Notes under the pieces: generated by a model
Databases searched by the model: none
The model's input: only the letters and a program-made list of their open reading frames with translations
Told to the model about the DNA's origin: nothing
Shown: positions 1 to 7,153 of the stretch, piece after piece
How positions within the stretch are numbered: the first letter of the stretch is position 1
Layout of the letters: each line of letters begins with the position of its first letter
Made by a program: the position numbers and the translations under genes
Assembly: GCA_035518875.1 (NCBI GenBank)
Contig: DATIXD010000398.1
Coordinates: forward strand, 1-12,589
From: DATIXD01 sp035518875
GTDB lineage: Bacteria > Pseudomonadota > Gammaproteobacteria > Methylococcales > Methylococcaceae
Length of the DNA: 12,589 nt
Reading direction: 5' to 3'

Positions 1-336
1 AGATGGGCTAATCAGGAAATTCAATAGCGTAAGGCCCATGGGGGTAACTATAGGGGTAACATAAATGGTGGCCTTGACAATTGGCTTGCAATATAAGGCA
101 AGTACTTCCTTATTCGAATCGCGTCGCCCTCCATTTTCCTCGATTGACCGCCCCCCCTTCTGGTTTGACATAGGGGGGGGTGTTTCACCGCCGCAAACAA
201 GCCTAGCGCGCCATCATCCCGGCGAGCCGATTGTCATCCAAACCTATCCGCCAGGCCTCAAGGAGGCGGCAATCAATGACTCATTCATTCCAGAGACTAG
301 CGCGCGCCCATGTCCGCGAGTCGGAGCAGGATGTGG
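1..336. other. Stretch upstream of tRNA-Ser with no convincing gene
   Basis: No reading frame here looks like a known protein. A frame open from the left edge (2-64) reads into a TAA and could be the last 20 codons of a gene lying outside the window, but it is too short to judge. An open frame at 65-340 (91 codons) has a low-complexity Pro/Arg-rich composition and spans homopolymer runs of C (151-157) and G (173-180). I treat it as non-coding. Confidence 0.4.
41..60. repeat. Two direct copies of GGGGTAAC, 12-bp period
   Basis: GGGGTAAC occurs at 41-48 and again at 53-60, separated by TATA. The period of 12 keeps the reading frame, so in the frame open from the left edge it reads Gly-Val-Thr-Ile-Gly-Val-Thr before a stop. 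The copies are plainly visible; their function is unknown. Confidence 0.5.
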
Positions 337-363
337 GTGACAAGCCCATTCAAACAGGATAAT
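337..363 (+). promoter_or_regulatory. Probable sigma-70 promoter of tRNA-Ser
   Basis: A -35-like GTGACA (337-342, one mismatch to TTGACA) is followed by an overlapping -10 region, GATAAT (358-363, 15-nt spacer) or TAATAT (360-365, 17-nt spacer). Transcription would start near 370, a few bases before the mature tRNA. The placement fits a tRNA promoter; the exact -10 is not settled. Confidence 0.45.
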
Positions 364-376
364 ATTTCCGGTCTTT

Positions 377-467
377 GGAGAGATGTCCGAGTGGTTTAAG
401 GAGCACGCCTGGAAAGTGTGTATACGTTAATAGCGTATCGAGGGTTCGAATCCCTCTCTCTCCGCCA
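377..467 (+). tRNA. tRNA-Ser (anticodon GGA)
   Basis: A complete class II tRNA can be folded by eye. The acceptor stem GGAGAGA (377-383) pairs with TCTCTCC (457-463), followed by discriminator G464 and an encoded CCA (465-467). The anticodon stem CACGC (404-408) pairs with GTGTG (416-420) around a seven-base loop holding GGA at 411-413. The T arm GAGGG/CCCTC (440-444/452-456) encloses TTCGAAT. The long variable arm (about 421-439) is typical of serine tRNAs. GGA reads UCC and UCU codons. Confidence 0.96.
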
Positions 468-501
468 TATTTAAATCCAACGCCATCCACCAGCGTCCTG
501 A

Positions 502-525
502 AGCCCGCACCGTGCGGGCTTTTTT
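502..525 (+). terminator. Rho-independent terminator of tRNA-Ser
   Basis: AGCCCGC (502-508) and GCGGGCT (514-520) form a perfect 7-bp GC-rich stem around a 5-nt ACCGT loop, followed directly by a T run to 525. It lies 34 nt past the tRNA CCA end, so it most likely ends the tRNA transcript. Confidence 0.88.
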
Positions 526-682
526 GTTCCTTGTTGTTCAATCGAGTGCAGTAAAAACCATTTCCGGGGCTGATTGTAGTGCGTGCCTGACACACATTTG
601 TTAATCTGCCACTGAATGCGAACAGCGGATCGACACTGCAACTTGAAGAATCTTCATTCGGAAAGAGCTGATCACAACCCTC

Positions 683-1195
683 ATGGCCCAATCCTTCCTC
701 GAACGCCTCATCTACGCCAGTCGCTGGCTGCTGGCCCCGGTCTATCTGGGTATCGGCCTGACCCTGGTCGCGCTAACGGTCAAGTTTTTTCAGGAGTTCT
801 GGCATCTTTTCTCCCACATCCTGGAAATGCACGAGAACGACCTAGTGCTGCTGCTTCTTTCCATGATCGATATGGTACTGGTCGGGGGACTTCTGGTCAT
901 GGTGATGATCAGCAGCTACGAGAACACGATTTCCCAACTGGACATAGGCGAGGACACGGAAAAACTGAGCTGGCTGGGCAAGTTGGACACCGGCTCCCTG
1001 AAGACGAAACTGGCGGCCTCCATCGTGGCCATCTCCGCCATCCACCTGTTGAAGATTTTCATGAATGCCGACGATGTGCCCAACGACAAGATTCGCTGGT
1101 ACACGCTGCTGCACCTGACCTTCGTCCTTTCCGCCGCCGTCATGGCGTTGATGGACAAGATGACCAAACACAAGCCGCATGAGCCTCCGCACTGA
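683..1195 (+). CDS. YqhA/UPF0114 family integral membrane protein (TIGR00645-like)
   Basis: The 170-aa product matches the UPF0114 (E. coli YqhA) family in length and layout; its biochemical role is unknown. The N-terminus (MAQSFLERLIYASRWLLAPVY) resembles the family's conserved opening. Four hydrophobic segments are visible, at about residues 12-32, 53-77, 108-127 and 139-157. A charged stretch (about 78-107) separates segments two and three. The tail is basic and His/Pro-rich. Only a weak Shine-Dalgarno precedes the ATG, but the start fits the family N-terminus. The next gene begins 1 nt after the stop, so the two are probably co-transcribed. Family assignment is firm; function is not known. 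Confidence 0.88.
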   Translation: MAQSFLERLIYASRWLLAPVYLGIGLTLVALTVKFFQEFWHLFSHILEMHENDLVLLLLSMIDMVLVGGLLVMVMISSYENTISQLDIGEDTEKLSWLGKLDTGSLKTKLAASIVAISAIHLLKIFMNADDVPNDKIRWYTLLHLTFVLSAAVMALMDKMTKHKPHEPPH

Positions 1196-1196
1196 C

Positions 1197-1436
1197 ATGA
1201 CCCGGTTGATTTTATACGGCACAAGCGGCTGTCATCTGTGCGAAGAGGCGGAAGCCATTCTTGACTACTGCCTGCAGGCCGCGAGTTCGCCAAGCCGGTT
1301 CCAAACCGTCGATATCGCCACAAATTCCGAATTGATGGAGCGTTACGGCCTATTGATTCCCGTTTTACGCAACGATGACTCAGGGAATGAATTGAACTGG
1401 CCCTTCGGGCCGGAAGAGATAAGAAAAATCATGTAG
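1197..1436 (+). CDS. Glutaredoxin/thioredoxin-like small protein (DUF836 family)
   Basis: A 79-aa thioredoxin-fold protein. It opens with a beta strand (TRLILYGTSG) leading into a CHLC dithiol motif, the usual DUF836 active site, followed by helix residues EEAEAILDY. A probable cis-proline lies in LLIPVLR, and a short WPFGPEEIRKI C-terminal helix ends the protein. DUF836 proteins are presumed cytosolic thiol-disulfide reductases; the substrate is unknown. I chose the ATG at 1197 because MTRLILYG matches the usual family start. An in-frame ATG at 1179 would add six residues and overlap the upstream membrane-protein gene. The tight spacing suggests translational coupling to that gene. Confidence 0.85.
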   Translation: MTRLILYGTSGCHLCEEAEAILDYCLQAASSPSRFQTVDIATNSELMERYGLLIPVLRNDDSGNELNWPFGPEEIRKIM

Positions 1437-1515
1437 GGCGGCCTTCAGGCCACCAATGGCCGTGCCCATCGAGACCAGCGCCCGGAAGGACGCCCTGCCA
1501 ACCCAAAAACGGATT

Positions 1516-2910
1516 ATGACCATGACCGACCCCACTTACCGCATCGAAAAGGACAGCATGGGCGAACTGAAAGTCCCTGCCGAAGCGCTATACGCAGCCC
1601 AGACCCAGCGCGCCGTCGAGAACTTCCCGATCAGCGGCATTCCGATGCCACCGGCCTTCATCAGGGCCGTCGCCCTCATCAAGCAATGTGCCGCCGAGGT
1701 CAATATGGAACTCGGCCTGCTGGAACCCGCCCTCGGCCAGGCGATCGTCCAGGCCGCGCGGGAAATCGTCGATGGTCGTCACGCCGAACAATTCCCGCTC
1801 GATGTATTCCAGACCGGTTCGGGCACCAGCACCAACATGAACGCCAATGAAGTGATCGCCACCCTGGCCACACGCCTTTGCGGTCAACCGGTCGGCCCTA
1901 ACGATCACGTCAACATGGGCCAAAGCAGCAACGACACCATTCCGACGGCGATTCACGTCAGCGCGGCGCTAGCTGCCAACGAGCATCTGATTCCGGCGCT
2001 GGAACATTTGCAGGCGACCATTCATTACAAGGCGCGGTCGCTGGATGGTGTGGTGAAAACCGGCCGCACCCATCTCATGGACGCCATGCCGATCCGCATG
2101 AGCCAGGAACTCGATGGTTGGGCGCTGCAGATCGGCAACGGCGTCGAGCGCATACGCGCCGCCCTGCTGCACATCTATCGGCTGGCCCAGGGTGGCACGG
2201 CGGTCGGCACCGGCATCAACGCCCATCCACAGTTCGCATCCAAAATCGCCGAACGGCTCGCCGATGCCACCGGCCTCCCATTCGTGCCCAATGCCTCATT
2301 CTTCGAGAGTCTGAGCAGCCAGGACGCGGCCGTTGAGCTATCCGGTCAACTAAAGACCGTCGCCGTCAGTCTGATGAAGATCAGCAATGATTTGCGCTGG
2401 ATGAATTCCGGCCCGCTCGCCGGGCTCGGCGAGCTCGAGCTGCCAGCCCTGCAACCCGGCTCGAGTATCATGCCGGGCAAGGTTAACCCGGTCATTCCGG
2501 AAGCGACCTGCATGGTCGCAGCCCAGGTCATCGGCAACGACGCGACCATCACGATTGCCGGCCAAGCGGGCACCTTCCAGCTCAACGTCATGCTCCCGGT
2601 AATTGCGTACAACCTGCTCCAAAGCATCGAGCTCTTGGCAAACAGCTCGCGCTTGCTAGCAGACAAAGCCATCGCCGATTTCGTCGTAAGGGACGACAAC
2701 TTAAATCGGGCCTTATCCCTGAACCCCATTTTGGTGACGGCCTTGAATCCAATCATTGGGTATCTGAAGGCCGCGGAAATCGCCAAAACTGCCTACAGGA
2801 CGAAACGACCGGTGGTAGACGTCGCCGTTGAAATGTCCGGCATGTCGCGTGATGAATTGGCGCGTCTGCTGGATCCCGCGAAGCTGACGGAAGGCGGGAT
2901 CCAGGAGTGA
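1516..2910 (+). CDS. fumC: Class II fumarate hydratase (fumarase C)
   Basis: Reversible hydration of fumarate to L-malate in the TCA cycle, by a cytosolic homotetramer without iron-sulfur clusters. The 464-aa length is normal. Superfamily landmarks are present: GSGTSTNMN (about 101-109), QSSNDTIPTA (about 136-145), GRTHLMDA with the catalytic His (about 186), and the signature loop GSSIMPGKVNP (about 315-325) with its catalytic serine. RAVENFPISG near the N-terminus and VNPVIPEA after the loop resemble the mycobacterial Fum branch more than E. coli FumC. The B-site HPND motif reads GPND, so that His is missing. The ATG at 1516 starts the conserved region; an in-frame ATG at 1456 would add 20 atypical residues. 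Aspartase is the main alternative, but the GTGIN and PGKVN details favour fumarase. Confidence 0.9.
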   Translation: MTMTDPTYRIEKDSMGELKVPAEALYAAQTQRAVENFPISGIPMPPAFIRAVALIKQCAAEVNMELGLLEPALGQAIVQAAREIVDGRHAEQFPLDVFQTGSGTSTNMNANEVIATLATRLCGQPVGPNDHVNMGQSSNDTIPTAIHVSAALAANEHLIPALEHLQATIHYKARSLDGVVKTGRTHLMDAMPIRMSQELDGWALQIGNGVERIRAALLHIYRLAQGGTAVGTGINAHPQFASKIAERLADATGLPFVPNASFFESLSSQDAAVELSGQLKTVAVSLMKISNDLRWMNSGPLAGLGELELPALQPGSSIMPGKVNPVIPEATCMVAAQVIGNDATITIAGQAGTFQLNVMLPVIAYNLLQSIELLANSSRLLADKAIADFVVRDDNLNRALSLNPILVTALNPIIGYLKAAEIAKTAYRTKRPVVDVAVEMSGMSRDELARLLDPAKLTEGGIQE

Positions 2911-2958
2911 AGGAGATACCCGGCTAAGCGGCACGTGGAGAGGCCATTGGCCGAACAT

Positions 2959-5325
2959 TCAAGCTAACCCGGCAAAATGCTCCAGCAGCCTAGCCTGCGC
3001 GCGAGTCGGAGTCTGATTCTCGGTCGGACTGAGGCGACGATAGGTTCCGTCCGCTTGCAGCAGCCAGGCTTGACTGTTATCTCCGAGGTAGAGTTCGAGG
3101 TCGCCGCGGATTCGCTCCACCAACTTCTTGTGCTCGATGGGGAAACAGCTTTCCACCCGGCGGAACATGTTGCGCCTCATGAAATCCGCACTGGCGGCGT
3201 AAACCTCCGGCTCACCCCCGTTATCGAACCAATAGATTCGGCTGTGCTCCAGAAAACGGCCGATGATCGAGCGCACCTCGATGTTCTCCGACACGCCCGC
3301 AATGCCCGGACGCAAACAGCACAGGCCGCGCACGATCAGCCTGATTTGCACACCGGCCATCGAGGCCCGGTACAAAGCGCGGATCAGTTGCGGTTCATCC
3401 ACCGAATTGACCTTGATGACGATGCGGGCGGAACGTCCCTGCCTGGCATGTTCGATTTCGCGCTCGATTTTTTTCAGCAAGGTGCTGTGCAGGGTGAAGG
3501 GCGATTGCAGCAGCTTGTTGAGGCGGCTCATCTTCCCCAGGCTGGTGAGCTGCACGAACACCCGGCGTACGTCCTCTCCGAGTTCCTTGTCGCTGGTGAA
3601 CAAGCCGTAGTCGGTGTACAGCCTGGCGGTCTTGGGATGGTAATTGCCGGTGCCGAGATGGGTGTAATAGCGCAGTTGCTTGCCCTCCCGGCGTAGAATC
3701 AGCAGCATTTTTGCATGGGTCTTATAACCGACGATGCCGTACACCACCTGCACGCCGGCTTCCTGCAAACGGTTGGCCAAGGAAATATTGGCCTTTTCGT
3801 CGAAACGCGCCAGTAATTCGACCACGACGGTCACTTCTTTGCCAGCGCGTGCGGCCCGAAGCAAAGCCTCCACGATGGGAGAATTCGACCCGGTGCGGTA
3901 GAGTGTCTGCTTGATCGCCACCACCTGTGGATCGTCCGCCGCCTGGCGCAGCAGTTCGATCACCGGGGTGAAGGATTCGTAAGGATGATGGAGCAGGATG
4001 TCCTGCCTGCGGATCGCCTCGAACATATCCTCCTTGCTGATCGACAGCTGCCTCGGAAGGCTGGCGGCGAAGACGGGATATTTCAGGTCCGGGCGATCGA
4101 TCAGATCGTAAATCTCGCGGGTCCGGCTCAGGTTGACCGGACCGTCCACCTTGTACAAACGATCCTCGGTCAGACCGAACTGAGTGAGCAGAAACTCGAC
4201 AATGCTGTCGGGGCAATTGTCGGCGACCTCCAGCCGAACCTCGTCTCCATAGTTGCGACTGGTGAGCTCGCCCTCGACGGCGCGCAACAGATCGTCTATT
4301 TCTTCCTCGTCCAGATACATGTCGCTGTTGCGGGTGACCCGGAACTGATAGCAGCCGCGCACCTTCATGCCTTGGAACAAATCGTCGGCGAAGGCATGGA
4401 TGATAGACGAAAGGAACACGAAATCATGCGGTCCGCTGTCGGTTTCGCCCTGCGGCAGTTGGATGATCCTGGGCAAGGCGCGCGGCGCTTGCAAAATGGC
4501 CAGATCGATGTCGCGCCCGAATGCGTCCTTACCGGCCAAGGAGGCGATGAAGTTGAGGCTCTTGTTCAGAATGCGCGGGAATGGGTGGGAAGGATCCAGC
4601 CCCATCGGACTGAGAATGGGCAACAGTTCCTCCTCGAAATATTTGCGTAGCCAGGCCTGCTGCGACGGATTCCACTGGGTGCGACGGATGAAGCGGATTT
4701 CCTGTTGTTCGAGCAAAGGCAGCAACACCCGGTTCAGCACACGATACTGTTCGCCCACCAACTCGTGGGCGCGCTGACAGATCGCCGCGAGCGATTCATG
4801 CGGGGTCAGGCTGTCGGACTCGGTTCGGGCAGAACCCAATTCCGCCTTCTGGATCAACCCAGCGACGCGGACTTCGAAAAATTCATCCAGATTGGAGCAG
4901 GAGATGCACAGGAAATTCAGCCGCTCCAGCAGGGGCGTTCCCTCGTCCTTGGCTTGTTCGAGCACCCGCCAGTTGAATTCCAAAAGACTTAGTTCGCGAT
5001 TGAGATAGAGCTTGGGATCAGCCAGGTCGAATGCATCCTGCGTGGGCGCCTTTTTCTCATCACCCGTCCCCGTATCCGCAATTCCCTGGCGATTCGCCGC
5101 CACCGCTTTGTCCTGAAGCTGCATGGCGTTGTGGTCCTTTTCGATGTCTCCCACCAGATGCTTCGCCGCCCGGATCATCCTCGCAGCTTTCTGTTTGTTG
5201 ACACCGGAAATCTTGAGCAATTGCTCCACATCCGCCTCGGCCAATTCCTCGACCGAAAAAATGCCGTGTTCAGCTAATATCGCACGGGTTGATTTACTGA
5301 TCCCTTTCACATTGCCAATGATCAA
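2959..5325 (-). CDS. ppk1: Polyphosphate kinase 1 with N-terminal helix-hairpin-helix extension
   Basis: Reversible transfer of the ATP gamma-phosphate to polyphosphate. The 788-aa product is about 100 residues longer than typical PPK1 (near 690). Residues 1-57 form tandem helix-hairpin-helix-like motifs (VKGISKSTRAIL, LKISGVNKQKAARMI), followed by a polar linker (about 58-100). The canonical enzyme begins at LYLNRELSLLEFN (107-119). Catalytic landmarks are present: KTHAKM with H537 and THLGTGNYHPKTARLYTDYG with H556, the equivalents of E. coli H435 and phosphorylated H454. ASADFMRRNMFRRVE (about 711-725) closes the active-site region. The start is TTG (complement of 5323-5325), supported by AAGGAG (complement of 5332-5337) 6 nt upstream, so the extension is translated. 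It converges on fumC and lies downstream of msrB. Confidence 0.96.
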   Translation of the reverse strand: MIIGNVKGISKSTRAILAEHGIFSVEELAEADVEQLLKISGVNKQKAARMIRAAKHLVGDIEKDHNAMQLQDKAVAANRQGIADTGTGDEKKAPTQDAFDLADPKLYLNRELSLLEFNWRVLEQAKDEGTPLLERLNFLCISCSNLDEFFEVRVAGLIQKAELGSARTESDSLTPHESLAAICQRAHELVGEQYRVLNRVLLPLLEQQEIRFIRRTQWNPSQQAWLRKYFEEELLPILSPMGLDPSHPFPRILNKSLNFIASLAGKDAFGRDIDLAILQAPRALPRIIQLPQGETDSGPHDFVFLSSIIHAFADDLFQGMKVRGCYQFRVTRNSDMYLDEEEIDDLLRAVEGELTSRNYGDEVRLEVADNCPDSIVEFLLTQFGLTEDRLYKVDGPVNLSRTREIYDLIDRPDLKYPVFAASLPRQLSISKEDMFEAIRRQDILLHHPYESFTPVIELLRQAADDPQVVAIKQTLYRTGSNSPIVEALLRAARAGKEVTVVVELLARFDEKANISLANRLQEAGVQVVYGIVGYKTHAKMLLILRREGKQLRYYTHLGTGNYHPKTARLYTDYGLFTSDKELGEDVRRVFVQLTSLGKMSRLNKLLQSPFTLHSTLLKKIEREIEHARQGRSARIVIKVNSVDEPQLIRALYRASMAGVQIRLIVRGLCCLRPGIAGVSENIEVRSIIGRFLEHSRIYWFDNGGEPEVYAASADFMRRNMFRRVESCFPIEHKKLVERIRGDLELYLGDNSQAWLLQADGTYRRLSPTENQTPTRAQARLLEHFAGLA

Positions 5326-5437
5326 ACCTTACTCCTTGCACATATCTTGACGATTGTTTTGATTCAGGTTTTCGGAACCCTGTAAAAACGAGCTCCCAAA
5401 GACTTCAGACTAAACCTTTTTCCTTGAATTTCAATAT

Positions 5438-5457
5438 GCGCCCGCTTATTCGGGCGC
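5438..5457 (-). terminator. GC-rich hairpin just after msrB, weak terminator candidate
   Basis: GCGCCCG (5438-5444) and CGGGCGC (5451-5457) form a perfect 7-bp stem with a 6-nt loop, 4 nt past the msrB stop. The sequence after it on the - strand is AT-rich but lacks a clean T run, so termination may be partial and read-through into ppk1 is possible. Confidence 0.4.
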
Positions 5458-5461
5458 CGGT

Positions 5462-5974
5462 CTATTTCGGTCGCTCGAACAATTTCATAAATTCCCCGTA
5501 GCCCTCCTTTTCCAGTTCGTTCTTAGGGATGAACCGAAGTGCGGCGGAATTCATGCAATAACGCTTGCCGGTTGGAGGCGGTCCGTCATCGAACACGTGC
5601 CCCAGATGCGAATCGGCGTGCTTGCTGCGAATCTCCGTTCGCGTCGCGAACCAGGAACGATCCTGCCGCTCCGCAATATTGCCAGGATCCAGCGGTTTGG
5701 TGAAGCTAGGCCAACCGGTACCCGAATCGAATTTGTCCAGCGAACTGAACAGCGGCTCGCCCGAAACCACGTCGACGTAAATGCCTTCCCGATGATTGTC
5801 CCAGTAGGCGTTGTTGAACGCCCGTTCGGTTCCCTCCTTTTGCGTCACGCGGAACTGTTCCTCGCTGAGTTGCTTTTTCAGTGCCTGTTCATTGGGTTTA
5901 ACGAATCGCGAAACATCCCAGGACATCGCATGACCTCCGTACAATAAACTAAGAGTGAATATCAGCCGTTTCAT
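5462..5974 (-). CDS. msrB: Peptide-methionine (R)-S-oxide reductase, probably exported
   Basis: Reduces the R epimer of methionine sulfoxide in proteins. The 170-aa product carries GEPLFSSLDKFDSGTGWPSF (72-91), ADSHLGHVFDDGPPPTGKRYCMNSAALRF (120-148) and the catalytic Cys140. It is the only cysteine. The zinc-binding CxxC pairs of many MsrBs are absent, and the usual resolving Cys in DSGCGWPSF is Thr86. Direct recycling by thioredoxin or another reductant is therefore expected. The N-terminus (MKRLIFTLSLLYGGHA) looks like a short signal peptide, so a periplasmic location is inferred. I chose the ATG at 5974 because GGAG lies 7 nt upstream; a start at 6004 would add 10 residues before the signal. 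It lies upstream of ppk1 on the same strand with a 136-nt gap. Confidence 0.94.
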   Translation of the reverse strand: MKRLIFTLSLLYGGHAMSWDVSRFVKPNEQALKKQLSEEQFRVTQKEGTERAFNNAYWDNHREGIYVDVVSGEPLFSSLDKFDSGTGWPSFTKPLDPGNIAERQDRSWFATRTEIRSKHADSHLGHVFDDGPPPTGKRYCMNSAALRFIPKNELEKEGYGEFMKLFERPK

Positions 5975-6334
5975 GACGCATCTCCCGCGTTGCAGAGGGA
6001 TCAAAAAATTCTCGCAGCGTGCGACCCCCGATATCGGCGGAGAAACTGGACCGCTCGCCTATTGTTTTTGATGGGATCTGACATGCGGAAACTTCTAATT
6101 TCCGCCGGGCATTGAGCTGCCGGAGGTAATGCCCTCGCCGCACACCTCCCCCAATAAGCCGCCCTCGCGACCGAAGCGGTCAACAGTATAAACACCGGCA
6201 TTGCCGTTCCTTCCCGCGAATATATCGCGGCATACGACATATGATTCCGGCCCTACCAGGCAAGTTCCATCTTCCTGTTGATGATCTTCACCGTTCCTTG
6301 AGAGGAACATGCCCGTTCTCGTCGACGTCTGGGA
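5975..6334. other. Intergenic region between msrB and the sigma-factor operon
   Basis: It must hold the msrB promoter on the - strand, but I could not pick a convincing -35/-10 pair. Several short open frames exist on both strands; none resembles a known protein. It contains the 7-bp inverted repeat at 6085-6105 and a weaker one, GTTCC-N6-GGAAC, at 6293-6308. Confidence 0.4.
6085..6105. repeat. Perfect 7-bp inverted repeat GCGGAAA-N7-TTTCCGC
   Basis: GCGGAAA (6085-6091) and TTTCCGC (6099-6105) are exact inverted repeats around a 7-nt spacer, 111 bp upstream of the msrB start. No T run follows on either strand, so it is not a terminator. It could be a hairpin in the msrB leader or a regulator site; the sequence alone does not decide. 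Confidence 0.4.
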
Positions 6335-6380
6335 AAAGCTAACCACAATTTTGTCTTTTCCCTGTCGGTTGGCTTTTTTT
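6335..6380 (+). terminator. Terminator-like hairpin upstream of the sigma-factor promoter
   Basis: AAAGCTAACC (6335-6344) pairs with GGTTGGCTTT (6367-6376) over 10 bp with one G-U, around a 22-nt loop. The run of T continues to 6380. On the + strand it has the shape of a rho-independent terminator, yet no + strand gene precedes it. It may insulate the sigma operon from read-through or end an unannotated small RNA. Confidence 0.5.
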
Positions 6381-6416
6381 GCTTCTTCGTCGAGGCAAGA
6401 TTTTCTCAGCTGAATT

Positions 6417-6443
6417 TGAACCTTTTCGCCTGAATTTGGAACT
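6417..6443 (+). promoter_or_regulatory. Putative ECF-sigma promoter, copy 1 (sigma-factor operon)
   Basis: TGAACC (6417-6422) is followed by 15 nt and GGAACTC (6438-6444). GAAC-type -35 boxes are typical for ECF sigma factors. The spacing is identical to two other copies in the window (9387 and 10235), and the spacer also shares CTT, CC and GAA positions. A start near 6450 would give a leader of only about 14 nt if the ATG at 6464 is used. This suggests that the sigma factor autoregulates its operon. Confidence 0.65.
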
Positions 6444-6463
6444 CATAAGATAAGGTTACCCTG

Positions 6464-7153
6464 ATGCGAGGGGACGAGGTCAAAACATTCCATTGGATGA
6501 TTTTTCATGACTTTGAGCTTCACTCTCGAAGGCTTGACTCCGGAGGCACAGACCAGTCTCTTATGACACGACACAGGCAGGATGACAGTAGCGACGCCGC
6601 CTTGATTCAGCGAATTTGTGAGGCCGACCATGACGCCTTCGAAGCGCTCTACCAGCGCTACTATCAAAGGCTTTTCAGATTTTCGTATCGAGTCACACAT
6701 CGCTTGGACCAAGTTGAAGAGATCATCAACGACGTCATGTATGTAGTTTGGAAAAAGGCGCACACCTTCAACCATCAGGCGCGGGCATCGACGTGGATTT
6801 TGGGCATCGCCTATAAGAAATGCCTGAAGACCATCGCCGAGAGATTATCGGCCGAGCACTTGACCTTGGACGATGTCGAAGAACTTCTGCCTGCTATAGA
6901 GGACAGTGGGCTCAAGAACTTGGAGATTGAAGACTGGCTCGCGGTCGCTTTAAGTAGACTGCCGCCGGACCAGAGAGCAGTTCTGGAGCTAACCTATCAC
7001 CACGGCCTTCATTACCGCGAAATCGCCGAAATCATGGGGTGTCCGGAAAACACCGTCAAAACGCGGATGTTTCATGCTCGTAAGAAGATCAAATCGCTCA
7101 TTCCCGATCTGGTCGATGAACCCAAGTCTGATGACCGTGGTAAATCCATATGA
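6464..7153 (+). CDS. ECF-family RNA polymerase sigma factor
   Basis: A sigma-70 family protein of the extracytoplasmic-function type. The sigma-2 region spans about residues 46-112 (ADHDAFEALYQRYYQRLFRF, then VEEIINDVMYVVWKKAHTF and ASTWILGIAYKKCL). The sigma-4 region spans about 156-215, with LSRLPPDQRAVLELTYHHG and the helix-turn-helix YREIAEIMGCPENTVKTRM. As expected for ECF factors, regions 1 and 3 are lacking. The start is uncertain: ATG 6464 (229 aa) has a weak AAGG 8 nt upstream and fits the promoter at 6417. ATG 6563 (196 aa) matches the usual ECF N-terminus but lacks a well-spaced Shine-Dalgarno. The TGA overlaps the anti-sigma ATG as ATGA, indicating translational coupling. The regulon probably includes this operon and the genes at 9653 and 10479. 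Confidence 0.93.
   Translation: MRGDEVKTFHWMIFHDFELHSRRLDSGGTDQSLMTRHRQDDSSDAALIQRICEADHDAFEALYQRYYQRLFRFSYRVTHRLDQVEEIINDVMYVVWKKAHTFNHQARASTWILGIAYKKCLKTIAERLSAEHLTLDDVEELLPAIEDSGLKNLEIEDWLAVALSRLPPDQRAVLELTYHHGLHYREIAEIMGCPENTVKTRMFHARKKIKSLIPDLVDEPKSDDRGKSI

Noticed and set aside
2..64. Frame open from the left edge ending in Gly-Val-Thr repeats
   Set aside because: Only 20 codons are visible, and the repeat could give this by chance. It cannot be judged without sequence further left.
71..97. TTGACA (74-79) with TATAAG (92-97) as a promoter
   Set aside because: The 12-nt spacer is too short for sigma-70, and no gene follows.
65..340. 91-codon + strand open frame before the tRNA
   Set aside because: Low-complexity Pro/Arg-rich translation that spans homopolymer runs, with no Shine-Dalgarno and no recognisable motif. 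It also overlaps the tRNA promoter.
377..467. tRNA-Ser as the attachment site of an integrated element
   Set aside because: No integrase and no second copy of the tRNA 3' end occur in the window, and ordinary core genes follow.
616..1182. 188-codon + strand frame overlapping the YqhA-family gene
   Set aside because: An out-of-frame shadow; the 683-1195 frame encodes a recognisable family.
2977..5325. Several + strand frames of 95-239 codons opposite ppk1
   Set aside because: Antisense shadows of a long GC-rich coding frame with strong family identity.
6293..6308. GTTCC-N6-GGAAC as an operator
   Set aside because: Five-base arms are expected often by chance, and no second copy or nearby regulator supports it.
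6095..6443. - strand frame of about 115 codons (GTG start at 6346, open back to 6443)
   Set aside because: The composition is protein-like, but it has no recognisable family or ribosome binding site. It runs through the terminator-like hairpin and the conserved ECF promoter element.
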